Shown in pieces: positions 52,390 to 63,183 of a stretch of 64,000 bases of DNA. Below the pieces are notes generated by a model. The model did not search any database. It had not been told where the DNA came from and saw only the letters and a program-made list of their open reading frames with translations. Made by a program: the position numbers and the translations under genes. Numbering within the stretch: position 1 is the first letter of the stretch; each line of letters opens with the position of its first letter. Origin of the DNA: Udeniomyces pyricola (lineage: Eukaryota > Basidiomycota > Tremellomycetes > Cystofilobasidiales > Mrakiaceae); contig BCIK01000003.1 of NCBI GenBank assembly GCA_039545295.1, positions 930,001 through 994,000 on the forward strand, given 5' to 3'.

Positions 52390-54140
52390 GGTTGGGGATA
52401 GGTCGATGACGTTGGTAGCGTGGTTGTGGTTGACAAGGTCAAGGGTAGGCGAGGCGATGGGGTTCGCAGTGAGGGTCGTGGGACTGCCGGGCAGAGCAAG
52501 GATGGAAACCAAAGGGGCGATGATGGTAGTGGTCGTTGGGATAGTCCTCGAACGGGAGGATGACAGAGAGAACGTGGTTGGTGACGTTGCAAATCCTGAT
52601 GGACTATCGTTCAGAAGCGTCGTCTTGAGTCCCGTCGTTGGCGTCGTCGTGATACGCCTACTACCGGTCGCACACAGGACAGAAAAGTTCTTGCAGAGAA
52701 ACAAGCTTGGCGTCTTGACCATCCACTCGGGTCGATGAGCTTCTTGCTGGGCGCCAGCAGCAGCGAGCGGGGGTGAATCGAGCGCGAAGAGGGTGTAGTA
52801 GAGGATGAAGAGGGTCGAGATGAGCGAGAAGATAAGCAACGGTCGGAGAAGGAACGAAGCGACGGGCCGTCGGGCCATGGATAAGCGGTAGGCCGGGATG
52901 AGGAAAGATGACTGGGAAACAGTAGGGGCGATGGTCGTGGGATGGTCGATGGACGGACGCACTCGTAAGGGTATGGGAGATCGTAGCAGGGTGTTGGACG
53001 TTTGACGTCGCGGTCCGAAGGAATCTCTATATTACGTAGGTTGCATCTCCATGCTGCAAGCCTTTCACGGATCACTCTCTATCTTTGCATATGACAGACG
53101 TGAAAAAAAAATATTACCGGCCTAACAATCAATCATCCCTTCCCGTACATCATGCACTGACAAGATCACTTGCACCCAATCGAAAATCCCTGGAGGCTTC
53201 GACACCACCCAAATAACACAAAGAACAAGACACGCGCGGCCGGCTCGACAGGTCACCGACTAGAGCTTATAGATGAGAATTAAGGAAGGTATAGGAAGAG
53301 AACATGGAGGAAAAGGAAAGAGACAGGATGATAGCAAATTGCCAAAGAATCCTTTTGAAAATCTCGTTCGAAAAGACACAGCGCCAACAGAGGGCGAACC
53401 AGAAGACATCAAGAAAAGGATAGAAAAAAAAAAAGGACATTGGAAGGGTGAGCAAAGACCTTGCGAAACTCCGTAGATCATATTGGGGGATTAGCACCGT
53501 GACTGTGTGGTGATGAACTAGTGGTAGCTAGTGGAAGAGAGAAAGGAGCGGGGCATGTAGTTGACCACGCGAAAGCCAGCTGGCACAAGAGAGGAGGTAC
53601 TAAAGGAGGGAGGGGTACACGAACTAGAGGCTTTGAGAAACGAGAGAAAGAGAGAGTTTTAAGTAAAGAGAGAGATCGAAGGATCAGAACCACGGCGAAC
53701 AGAGAAAAACGATGACTACCAAGTCTGACCAGAAGGAACAAGAAGGAAGAGAGACTGAAGCACAAGATGACGGGAAAAGGTTGGCGACATGGGTGCCGCA
53801 GGCATTTTAGGGATAACTGAGAATACGAATAGACAAAAAGAAAAAGAAAGAAGGGCGAACCAGGGAAGGAAGAAACTTTGGCAAAACTGATCTGGACCCG
53901 TTGAGAAAACAGGGAAATAAACTACGGGACAATGGTATAAAGACAGACAGACAAGATGAGCAGAGAGGTGCACGAGCAAGTAGACGAAGACAATGCATGC
54001 AAGAGTGGGCGGAGTAGTGTATGGATCGAGGGGGAGGGGGGGGGGCATGACTGATGGAAACAGGGGGAGGATTGGAGGAAGGTGGTAGACGACAGGGCGA
54101 AGCGACAACCTCATACATCAAGCCAGTAGCCATCATTCGT
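52390..54140. other. Spacer: PPX1 upstream region and 3' region of the LDB-like gene
   Basis: About 1.75 kb. The right part (53200-54140) is GA-rich on the plus strand and is probably 3' untranslated sequence of the LDB-like gene. The left part (52390-52960) is the open upstream frame discussed under PPX1. I see no further gene. Confidence 0.45.
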
Positions 54141-57100
54141 TCAAGCACTGCTTGTCTCTCCCGTCCGCGGTCTTGTCCTCGGCCTGATGCTTCTCCCAGG
54201 GGGACCAATTCCTCCAGCGTTTCTCCCATTACTCGCGTCTTCTTCATCCATGTCTTCCTCAGCTTCCGAGGGCGTCGTTACACCTCTACCAGTTGTCGAA
54301 GCCGGCGAGCCGTGCGATGGAGGCGACGGTTGGTTGGTTGTCGATGCAGAAGGATTGCTGGGGTGTTTTCTCTTCAGAGAAGCTCGGCCAGACGTGCTGG
54401 TGGTAGCCGTAGAATTGTGGTTACCATTGGGTCCATTCCCGTCTGCTGCAGACGAAGACTGGTGCTGTAGGTGGGATGCGGAATTCAAGGACGAAGAGGA
54501 GGATGGATGATGGTTATTGGAAGAAGGTGATGGCGCAGTGTGGGGATGGTGGAGGTCCGAAGGCGAGGTGTTGGACGGTGACTTGCTCTCAGTAGGCAAA
54601 CCGCTATTGGCAGACCGGCTCGAAGAAGAAGACGCCTGCTGCTGTGCTTGAGATTGATGGTATTGAAAGGACGAAGGCGAGGGTTGATAGCCTGGCGGCT
54701 GCGGCTGCCGAAACGCCTGGGGAATCTGTTGCTGACCGTGCTTTAATGGTCTTGGGCTACTCCCATTCATCATCATACCCGACGTTGAGCTCGGAGGAAG
54801 CATCAGATTGTTACCGGTCGAAGATGGCGGATTCATAGCCCCACTAGGACCTTGCGGAGGTGGTTGTTGCTGCTGTCCTTGAGCCGAGGCTTGGTAGGAA
54901 GGGTAAGACGTCGATGCATACGGAGGTGGGTCGAGATCGGATGAAGAAGACATTTCGGGGGGAGACGTGTGCGAGGCAAAGCCTGTGTTTGAGGTGTTGT
55001 TTGAGGCTGATCTTTGCACTCGGAGCATCGCAGCGTAGCGCCGAAGACCGTCTGAGATAGTGTCGATGAAGATTGAGGAAGAGAAAAAGAAGAGAGAAGA
55101 TATCGCGTCAGCATAGGCTTGTTTTGGGTAGCCACCGGATAACGCTAGGACAAGCCATCATACCTCGTGGTCCAACGTTCTCAGCCCTGCAAAACGCGAA
55201 CAGAGGCGCCATTTGGGCGACCGACTCGACCATCTGAGCAACACGACGCGCGAGAGAGAAGCAAGCCAAACGGGACCGTACAGTCAGCAAAAGAAGGGCT
55301 AGAACCAGTGTCTCGAGGCGCTAGGATGACTCACTTCAAGACATCGCATCATACCGAGAGTGATGCCAAAGTCATTGACAAGCGAGTCCGGAAAGAAGAA
55401 TTTCTCGCCGATAGCATCCGAGGAGCCATGTTGTCCACCCGCCCCATTTTCGCCCCCAGTACCGCTCAACGGAGGCTCGTTCAAACCTTCACCATTCTCG
55501 TCGTAAGGCGTTTCACCACCAGACTTGAACGAAGTCGCACCCTTACCGTTGCCGGCGGCTTTGGCTCTGGCTTTGCCCTTGCCGACAGACGAGCTGGAGG
55601 TGCTCGGCGTCATGTTGGGCGTTGGTGCCTGACCCTGCGGTGTCTGGTTCTTGTAATCCGTCTCGCTGTTACCTCCATTACCACCTTCGGGTCCTTGTCC
55701 ACCAAATCCACTTGTCGACGAACTGCTTTCGTCACCACCGCCCAAACCTGCTCGAAGCGAGCTGAGAAAGATGGGCTCTCGTCGAATGGCATGCTTTGCA
55801 ATGTACTCGGTGTGTCCCTCAGCCTTGTAGTGAATTTTCTGAAGGCGTAGGTTGAGGTTGTCGGGATCGTCCGGGTTGTGGTAGAGTGAACACTCGAGCG
55901 AACCTCGCGAGACGATCTGGGTTCCGTTCGAGAAGGTGTGTGTCATAGAAGCCGAGGTGACGGTGACGTTGATGAGCATGCACTCGGTCCCTGGAATGAT
56001 AGTTCGAGACTCGCGCGGATTCTCAAGGTTGAGCGAGGTGCATTTCAGTCCGGTCTCGTACGATGTGAGCAAGTAGCGAGGGAGCGTCGCCGTTGTGACC
56101 TCTGATAAGGGCAGAACACATGATCAGGAGAAAGACGCGTTCAGGAACCACCAAAATTGAAGCGGGACCAGGCCAGCAGAACTGCAACGTCCAAAACAGG
56201 ACGCGACGCGACATAGAGCAGAGGATGACCGCTTACCAAAGTATTTGCGCTCCTTCTTGTCCGACTGGAGATCAAGGCAAAGGACTCCTCCCTCGACAAA
56301 GTATGTCGAGATGTGGTCCTGCCAATAGGCGAGTGTGTCGCGCTGCGGAATAATGGAGAGTACGGACAACAAGCTCAATGAAGCGGTCTTCCAAGAAGCT
56401 GACGCACGCGTCCTGATCCAGACAACGCACCTTGGGCCCATCAGCGAAACCTGCCGAGTATTGCAGCAGTCTTAGGATTGCGAGGCCAGAAGGAAAGTCA
56501 CGATCTCGCGTTAAGCTGCAAAAAGAGGCGCATTCATCCCGTGAGCGGCGAGGGGAAGAGGGGGGGAAGAGATTAGCCATGATGACGTCAAACCGTTGCG
56601 CGCTCGATCGGCTTCCGTCCGAATTTGGCTGATCTATCCACAGCTACTCACGCATTCATGCTCGTCATTCGTGGTCGAGAAATTGCTCCGTTGGACAGGA
56701 TACTTCCGTTGGATGAGACCCGGGCTCGGTTCGACATCGCGACCGACGGGGGGGTGGCCTTGTTCAGGTACAAGTTGGGCTGGTTGAGCGGCACGGCGCC
56801 GGCAGCATTGGGATGGGCTGGATATGGGTATTGGGGCGAGGCAGGGTGACCGTTCACCTCGGAGTAGGGCGAAGAGCGAGCGGTAGGGTGCGATGTGACA
56901 AGTGGAGGAGGATGGTTAGCGGCATTTGGGGGGGTCGATTGAGGGTGATGAGCTGCCTGGGCAAGGTGCTGTGGGATGTTTGGCGTGGGAGGCTGAAGCG
57001 GAGGGGCGGAATGGAGCTGCTGATGTCCCTGGTATGGAGTCGATTGTTGCGAGTGAGATGGGTTCGAGGAAGGATGACCAGGGTTCGAAGGAGGGGGTTG

Positions 57101-57820
57101 TCCATTCGCGGACAGCATGCCCGGGGGCACGGTGCCCGACCGCATAGCGAACTGCTGTTGTTGAAGATGCTGTTGCTGCTGTTGTTGTTGCAATTGTTGC
57201 TGTTGCTGTTGTTGTTGCTGCTGTTGTTGCTGCTGTTGTTGCTGCTGTTGTTGCTGCTGCTGCTGTTGCTCACGAGAGGGTATCGAAAGCTGCTGTTGCT
57301 GGTGCGGCGAATACGGTACGAGCTGAGGCTGTTGAGAACCGGGCGGTTGAGTAGCAAAGGATGCCGTAGTGCGAGAATAAGGCGATTGTAGGGCATGGCC
57401 TGGAGGCAATTGCGGGGGGTACTTGGGAGGGTATGCCTGCTGTCCTTGCGGTAGTTGTGTAGGCTGAGGCTGCTGCTGAGCAATGACACCGTTGGCAGGA
57501 GGTCCCGTCGGTCGTCTAAGTGGCTGTTGATGTTGCTGTTGCTGCTGCTGTTGCTCGGAGGCTAGTTGCTGCTGTAGGACAGGCCCTCTCGCGACCGGCC
57601 GCGCGGCAGGCTGGAACACCCCATCTCGGGGCGGCTGAACCACCATCTGCTGCTGTTGAGGAGGTGATCGCTGGAGCTGGTGGGACTGGAAAGAAGCAGA
57701 AGGTGGATGTGCGCTTGAGGGAACCGACTGTTGGGCATAGAGAGCGCGGTCGTCCATGATGTAGGATGCGGCGGCGACGGGCGAGGGGCCGGAATAGGTG
57801 GGTGGAGCCACAATCGACAT
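54141..57820 (-). CDS. LIM-domain-binding protein family transcription co-regulator (LDB1 / PtaB / Adn1 / Mfg1-like)
   Basis: Six exons (57820-56652, 56515-56431, 56342-56237, 56101-55335, 55233-55164, 55051-54141) give about 1035 aa. The N-terminal 390 residues are Gln/Pro-rich, with a nearly pure glutamine run at about residues 183-223. The LIM-bind domain begins with LTRDRDFPSGLAILRLLQYS and continues RDTLAYWQDHISTYFVEGG, LPRYLLTSYETGLKC, FSNGTQIVSRGSLECSLY and LRLQKIHYKAEGHTEYIAKH. It resumes after a Gly/Ser-rich insertion with FGITLGMMRCLEMVESVAQM and FCRAENVGPRDGLRRYAA. The C-terminus is Ser/Pro-rich and disordered. In fungi these nuclear proteins pair with Flo8/Som1-type factors to control adhesion, filamentation and cell-wall genes. 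That role is known for the family; which partner applies here is unknown, so no symbol is given. Confidence 0.9.
57152..57270 (-). repeat. CAG/CAA polyglutamine tract in coding sequence
   Basis: A mixed CAG/CAA run in exon 1 of the LDB-like gene encodes about 36 glutamines, broken by a few Leu and His codons. A second, shorter run lies at about 57524-57556. The mixed codons argue for selection on the protein rather than simple slippage. Confidence 0.95.
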
Positions 57821-59144
57821 TCACCAAGCGAAGGGGGGCCAGCTGCTCGCGACGTGTGCTGCAGAAACGCGCGGGTCCGGCTGACAGGCGATGGAGTGGG
57901 TCGATGAGCGCAGAGGATGGGAGGCAAGACGGCAAGACGCGAAGGGGAAGGGAGCCGGCAGAAGGAAGCGACAGAGGAGAGGAAGGAAAGGGGGGGGGGG
58001 TAAGTGAGAGCGAAGGCGCTAAGAGAAGAGGGGGATAAGGAGGGACAAGAAGAGATGAAGGGAAGGCCTCAGGCGCAGGAAGGAGATGGAGGGACGAGGT
58101 ACGCTTGGCGACAAGTCGCAAAGGGATCTGCTGCTGAGTAGGTTGGAGGGAGGGGTCGAGAGGCGATAGAGAGATATGAGGCAATCAACTATACGGGGCA
58201 CGTCTGGTAGGTGATCAGTCGGATCAAGAGTCCGTCGAGAAGAGAAGAACAAGACGGAAACCACCAACGTACGTTGTACAGCGCGTCCAGCCGCCGCCAA
58301 GATGGCTTCAACTCCATATATATATATCATGTTATACTCCCAATCGCTGTGATATATCATCATGTATCCCATGTCATCATGCATCCCATGCAACGCATCC
58401 AAGTCTAGCTATAGCGAGTGCTCTGGTCGGTCAGCTGCAGCCATATTCTGTGCCCTGGGACATGCATGAATCATGCATGAGCCTGGACTGAGTTAGGCTG
58501 GGTAGGCCTCGACCGAACTCAGACCGACACTGGACGAATTGAACCTTTCCGCCGCCGGGGTCGCGCGGCCGGGCTAATCAAAGAGCCAAAGAATGGAATG
58601 GACAGCCAAGATTGCACTAGATGCCAGTGCTACATCATGGGCGTCAAGTTTGGCTTATACTTGCCTGACCCACAATTCGGTAAGGTAGGGTGCGAAAGAG
58701 AAAATTAAAATAGCAAGACCCAAGCCGCGACATGTCGTGATTCGAGTGACACGGCCAGAATTCGACCGTCGCGATCTATACGTCGTACAAAGAATACAAT
58801 ATCATCGAATCATGTCGCGGGCGTTCGTGTCTTTTCTGGTTGTGAATGCTTTGCGGTGCATGAAGATGAGTCATAAAATACCATGGCCTAAGGCTTGAAG
58901 TACAAGGAGGAGTTATGGGTGCACAAGCCAGAGGGAAAGTCGTGAGAAGTAGAAGGATGAAGGGGAGGGAGATGAATGGAAGGGGGACAAGCTCGATGCA
59001 TGGTTTGCGGTGTATTTTTATTTATTTAGAAGGCAACAAAAACCCATCTGCAATGGCACAAAGCATGAGCGTTAGGCGTAGATTCAAGTGATTGAGCATG
59101 GACCGGCTGAGGATGAGAAGGAAAAGGGAAACGAAAGAACCTAC
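57821..59144. other. Spacer: upstream region of the LDB-like gene and 3' region of the His-rich gene
   Basis: About 1.3 kb without a gene. The first 350 bases are purine-rich on the plus strand (CT-rich leader on the minus strand). A short TA run is at about 58315-58326. A palindromic CATGCATGAATCATGCATG block is at 58461-58479. From 58550 to 59000 I see nothing assignable. Confidence 0.45.
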
Positions 59145-62100
59145 CTACTGATAAGGGTCACCAGCGTCGGTCGGGGTGGCCTGTTCCGGGAAGGACGGAA
59201 GGAAAACAATGAGTATACTTGTGTCTGATCTGGTGTCTATTATTGTGAAGAAGATCCAAAAGGCAGAAAGTAGGAGGCATACCAGAGGAGGGAGGGCCGA
59301 GGTCGAAGTAGGGGCCTCCGGAGCCTCGGCGGGATCTTCGACAGATTCGGCACTCATCGAGGAGGCTGGAGGGGAGTCCAAGGGTCAGCAAAATCCACCA
59401 GAAGAGGAAATGTGGTGAAAGATAAACTTACCACTCTCGCTCTCGATCGGTTGAACGTAAGCAGAACTGACGGTAGCCGAAGGAGCAGGAGCGGCCGACT
59501 CCACAGCAGCAATGGACTCAGAATCCTCCATATCATCATCGCCATCATCCGAAGGAGTTGAGGCAGCAGGAGTGGAGGTAGGAACAGGAGTAGAGGTGGT
59601 TGCTGAAGGCTTCTTGGCGTGAACGTCAACGCCGGCAGTGCCGCCAACGGAGAGGACGGCTGCGGCGTTCAGAGGGGTAAAGACGAGAGAAACCGACTGG
59701 GCCGACTGAACCGAGGAAGGCGAAGGAGACGGAGCGGCAGCGGCAGCCGCAGCGAGGATGGACGAGGCAGCGGGGTTGGCGATCGGAATTGAAGAAGGCA
59801 TGGAGGCTGTCGAAGAAGTAGGGGCAGCGGCAGGCGACGAGGTGGGGGAAACAGCCGCAGCCGCGACCGAAGCAACCGAGGCATTCACAGCGGCATCCTT
59901 GATCATGGCGGCCTGCACGACGTAGTCTCGCTTCTTCTGAGCAGGGGCAGGGGTAGCGGTGTCGTTCGAGACGGACCAAAGGGGCCGGATGACACCGGTG
60001 TTGGCAGAGTAGACGAATCGCTGGGAGACGTGCTCAGAGTCGGCCATACCGCAAGTCTGGACCGAAAGCGGGCAAGGGGAAGGAGGGTTGGGGTCAAAGG
60101 TGGCACAGTAAGGTACCTAAGAGAGAGAAAGGGATACAAAGGGATTGATTAAATGTCAGTCAGGAGATTGTGCAGCTTGCAAGCCAAGACGGTATTGGAG
60201 CACGTACAGTCGCAGCCGTCAGAGGGTTGAAGACGGGGACCTTGAGGGAGACTTCGATCAGAGAGTCGTCTGAATCAGCATCGGCGGCCTGGAAGTTGGA
60301 AGAATTGGTGGGGACAAGGTAGATCTGGGTTCGAGTTCCGTTCGAAGCGTTCAGGACGAAAGAAGTGCCGTTGGTGTTGGTCGAGTTGCCAGAGGAGAGC
60401 ACAAGCGACGCGATTCGCTGGCCTTCATCCGAGCCGAAGATAGGACTCTGCAGTGACAAGGGAAAAGGAGAAAATCAGCGAGCGAACTTTTCGTCCAATC
60501 AGGCACGGAGTGGTGAAGGAGAGACGTACAGTGACATCGATGTAGCCGGCAGTACCATCCGTCATCCAGTCCCGCTTGGCCTTGAGGGGTCGACCGGAGC
60601 GAGAGAGGGTGGATCGCTTGTGGTTGTGCTGCAGGGCAGAAGAAGCACACATCAGCGAATACTCAGGTGCTCAGAAATATGTATTGTAACCTGACGTACG
60701 CTATGAGAGTGGGAGTGGGAGTGGTCGTGACCGTGACCATGCCCATCATCCTCGTAGATGACCGTAGTGTCGTGTCGGCGGGCTTCGAGATCCGACTTCT
60801 TCGAGTGGTGGTGGTGATGGTGGTGGTGGTGGTGTCGGTGGTCATGGTCGTGATCGTGATCTCGCTTCTCGACAGGAAGCTGAGCAGCCTCGTTCTGCAG
60901 AGCCAGATCAAGAAAGGCAATCAGCTTAGATCGCTCTCAATTGCGATTCCGGTAGAGAAATGAAGCATGAACTCACCCGCTTGGAGATGTAGATGTTTCG
61001 GCCAGACCAGTACCATCCCTTGTGCTTCCTGTGTCCATGTCGGTCAATGATGATGGTATCGTCGTCATCGTATCGGTGGCGCCTAGCAGTTAGTCCAGTC
61101 TTGACAGCCTTGCCCGCGTTGGCATCGACCTGGATTATCTTCCGGCAAAGGAACGAGACGAGACGAGCGTAAGCTTTTGGGTTGACAGAGCCCAAAGCAA
61201 CATGATGGATGAGGAGGACAGTCGGGGAGGGGGGGGGGAAAGAGGCTTAAAAGTTAGAGACAGGAAGCGTACCTTGTTAGGCTTCTTGCCCGAGTCCGAG
61301 GCGTTGGGTGACGAGGAGGCGGGCGGGCTCGATGGCTGCTCTTCGGTCTCCTCCGGGGCTGGCTCCTCTGAAGAAGGTTGCTCCTCGGCAGGTGGGGGCT
61401 GAGAGTCGTCAGAGTTAACCTCGGGAGGGTCATCGTACTGCTCGTCTCGCTTGTGGTTGTGCTGATAAGGTGAGAATAGAGCAGGGAAAGACACTTATCA
61501 GAGTGGGCGAAGAATTGGGCGAAGAATTCATCAGGAAGCAAAGTGGACGAACTGAGTGCGAGTGCGAGTGCCCGTGGTAGTGTCCGTGATCATGACCATG
61601 GCCGTCATCAGCGTAAACGATGGTGGTATCATGTCGACGAGCCGCGAGTTCCTCCGATCGCTTGTGGTTGTGCGAGTGATCGTGGGANNNNNNNNNNNNN
61701 NNNNNNNNNNNNNNNNNNNNNNNNNNNNNNNNNNNNNNNNNNNNNNNNNNNNNNNNNNNNNNNNNNNNNNNNNNNNNNNNNNNNNNNCATGGCCGTCATC
61801 AGCGTAAACGATGGTGGTATCATGTCGACGAGCCGCGAGTTCCTCCGATCGCTTGTGGTTGTGCGAGTGATCGTGGGAGTGGGAGTGGCCGTGGTAGTGG
61901 CCGTGATCGTGACCATGCCCGTTGTCAGCCTCGACGAAAGTGACGTGACTCCTCTTGTGCTACGAAGGGAGAGATATGCGAGAAACGGTTGTTAGTACTT
62001 GAGTTGACTAAGGAGTAAGTCATGTGCAGAAAGCAACATACGTTGTGAGAGTGGTCGTGCGAGTGCTCGTGCTCGTGGTCATGTCCGTGGCCGTGCCCGT

Positions 62101-63183
62101 CATTCTCAACAACGGCGACGTGTCGCTTGTGCTAGAAGGAGAAATAGTACGGTCACAATCAGCTTGAGCGACATCAACTGACGGATGGTACTGAAGGATG
62201 AACAAACATTGTGCGAGTGGCCGTGGTAATGCTCATGGTCGTGATCGTGATCATGACCATCCCTGTCGTCTGCATGAATGACAGTAGTATCGTGGTGTCT
62301 TCGCGCCGCAAGGTTCTTAAGATCCTGGTAGCGGGGATAAAGGCAAGTCTTATCAGCAGGAAATCATCCAGCAGTAAAAGCAACGGAATGAACGGCTTAC
62401 TCGGTGGTTGATGATGATGTCCGGGTTGTGGTGGCCGTGACCTTGGATGATAGTCGTCTGGAGTGAAAGGACAAAGAGCATATCAGCTTTGCGCTTGATA
62501 GAAGGCGAGAAATAAGAGAACAATAGAATAATAGGAACGAACCGAGTGCCTGCCGTGAGAGTAAATAACCTCATCGCGGTGTCGTCGCTTCTCCTTGCCC
62601 TTGGATGAGGCCGAGGCGGCATCCTTCTCGTCCGATGGAGCAGAAGACTTCTTGCCACCCTTGGACTTCTTGCCCTTGTGCTGGTGGTTGTCCGGCTCGG
62701 GAGAGGCCTCACCAGCCTCAGCAGCCTTCCTCTGGTCTCGGTGGTGCTTACCATGGTGGGTCGAGGTCGACGAGCCCGAGGTCGACGAGCCGTCCTCGAC
62801 GGCAGCCTTGGATCCCTTCTTGAGATGAGCGAGAGGGGCAACACCGCCCTTGCCTTTGTGAGCCTTGGAGCGCTTGCCGTTGGGGAGTCGGTAGTGAACC
62901 TTCTCGTCGTAAGGGTCGTCCGAGGCCGAGCCGTGGTGGTGGTGCTTGTTGTACGACTGGTGGACTCGAACGTTCTGTCATTGTGGAACCAAGATTCTCC
63001 GTCAGCATGGTCAAATCGAACGAGCAAGAAAGCCGGTTAATGAAACGCGAGACGAACCGTAGCACCGTCGGGAATGGTAATGTGGCCGTTGCCGGCGGTG
63101 ATGGTCTGACCCGGGGTAGGGAAGGCGAGGGCCGAAGAGGTGAAGGCCAAGATGGCGAGGGCGATTCGGGAGTTGATGAACAT
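59145..63183 (-). CDS. Secreted histidine-rich modular repeat protein with multiple Kex2-type sites (assembly gap inside)
   Basis: Fourteen exons: 63183-63058, 62974-62543, 62457-62401, 62324-62208, 62131-62042, 61959-61553 (gap inside), 61461-61273, 61129-60977, 60894-60700, 60628-60530, 60447-60208, 60116-59432, 59365-59283, 59180-59145. Exon 1 encodes a signal peptide (MFINSRIALAILAFTSSALA) and a short start of the mature chain. Exons 3-9 carry modules of the type ARRHDTTVIYxDD followed by HGHDHGHYHGHSHSH. Several modules open with HKR or HNHKR. KR or RR sites recur about 15 times, so Golgi Kex2 protease could cut the precursor into His-rich peptides. The C-terminal region (GYIDVTSPIFGSDEGQRIAS ... 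VPYCATFDPNPPSPCP ... RFVYSANTGVIRPLW) looks like a conserved fungal secreted domain, followed by an Ala/Pro/Ser/Thr tail with no GPI signal. Introns 1-11 are all phase 0. Metal binding is inferred from HxH density. I know no named family for the whole. Confidence 0.85.
61597..61878. repeat. Internal tandem repeat, two exact 91-nt arms around the gap
   Basis: Bases 61597-61687 and 61788-61878 are identical over 91 nt and flank the N run. They encode the same SHDHSHNHKRSEELAARRHD...ADDGH module of the His-rich protein. Confidence 0.97.
61688..61787. other. Assembly gap (100 N placeholder)
   Basis: Exactly 100 N bases lie inside exon 6 of the His-rich gene, between two identical repeat arms. 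The size is almost surely a placeholder, since 100 bases would break the reading frame (see findings). Confidence 0.95.

Noticed and set aside
53716..54247. Hydrophobic minus-strand frames downstream of the LDB-like stop
   Set aside because: They overlap the 3' end of the LDB-like gene in other frames; the region is better explained as untranslated CT-rich sequence.
59145..59440. GPI-anchor signal at the end of the His-rich protein
   Set aside because: The last exons read SALPPL and ATPTDAGDPYQ, without a hydrophobic tail or omega-site context.
61540..62330. Regularly spaced similar repeats that could suggest a CRISPR array
   Set aside because: The repeats are in-frame codons for His-rich modules, vary in sequence, and are interrupted by GT-AG introns. 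The genome is eukaryotic.
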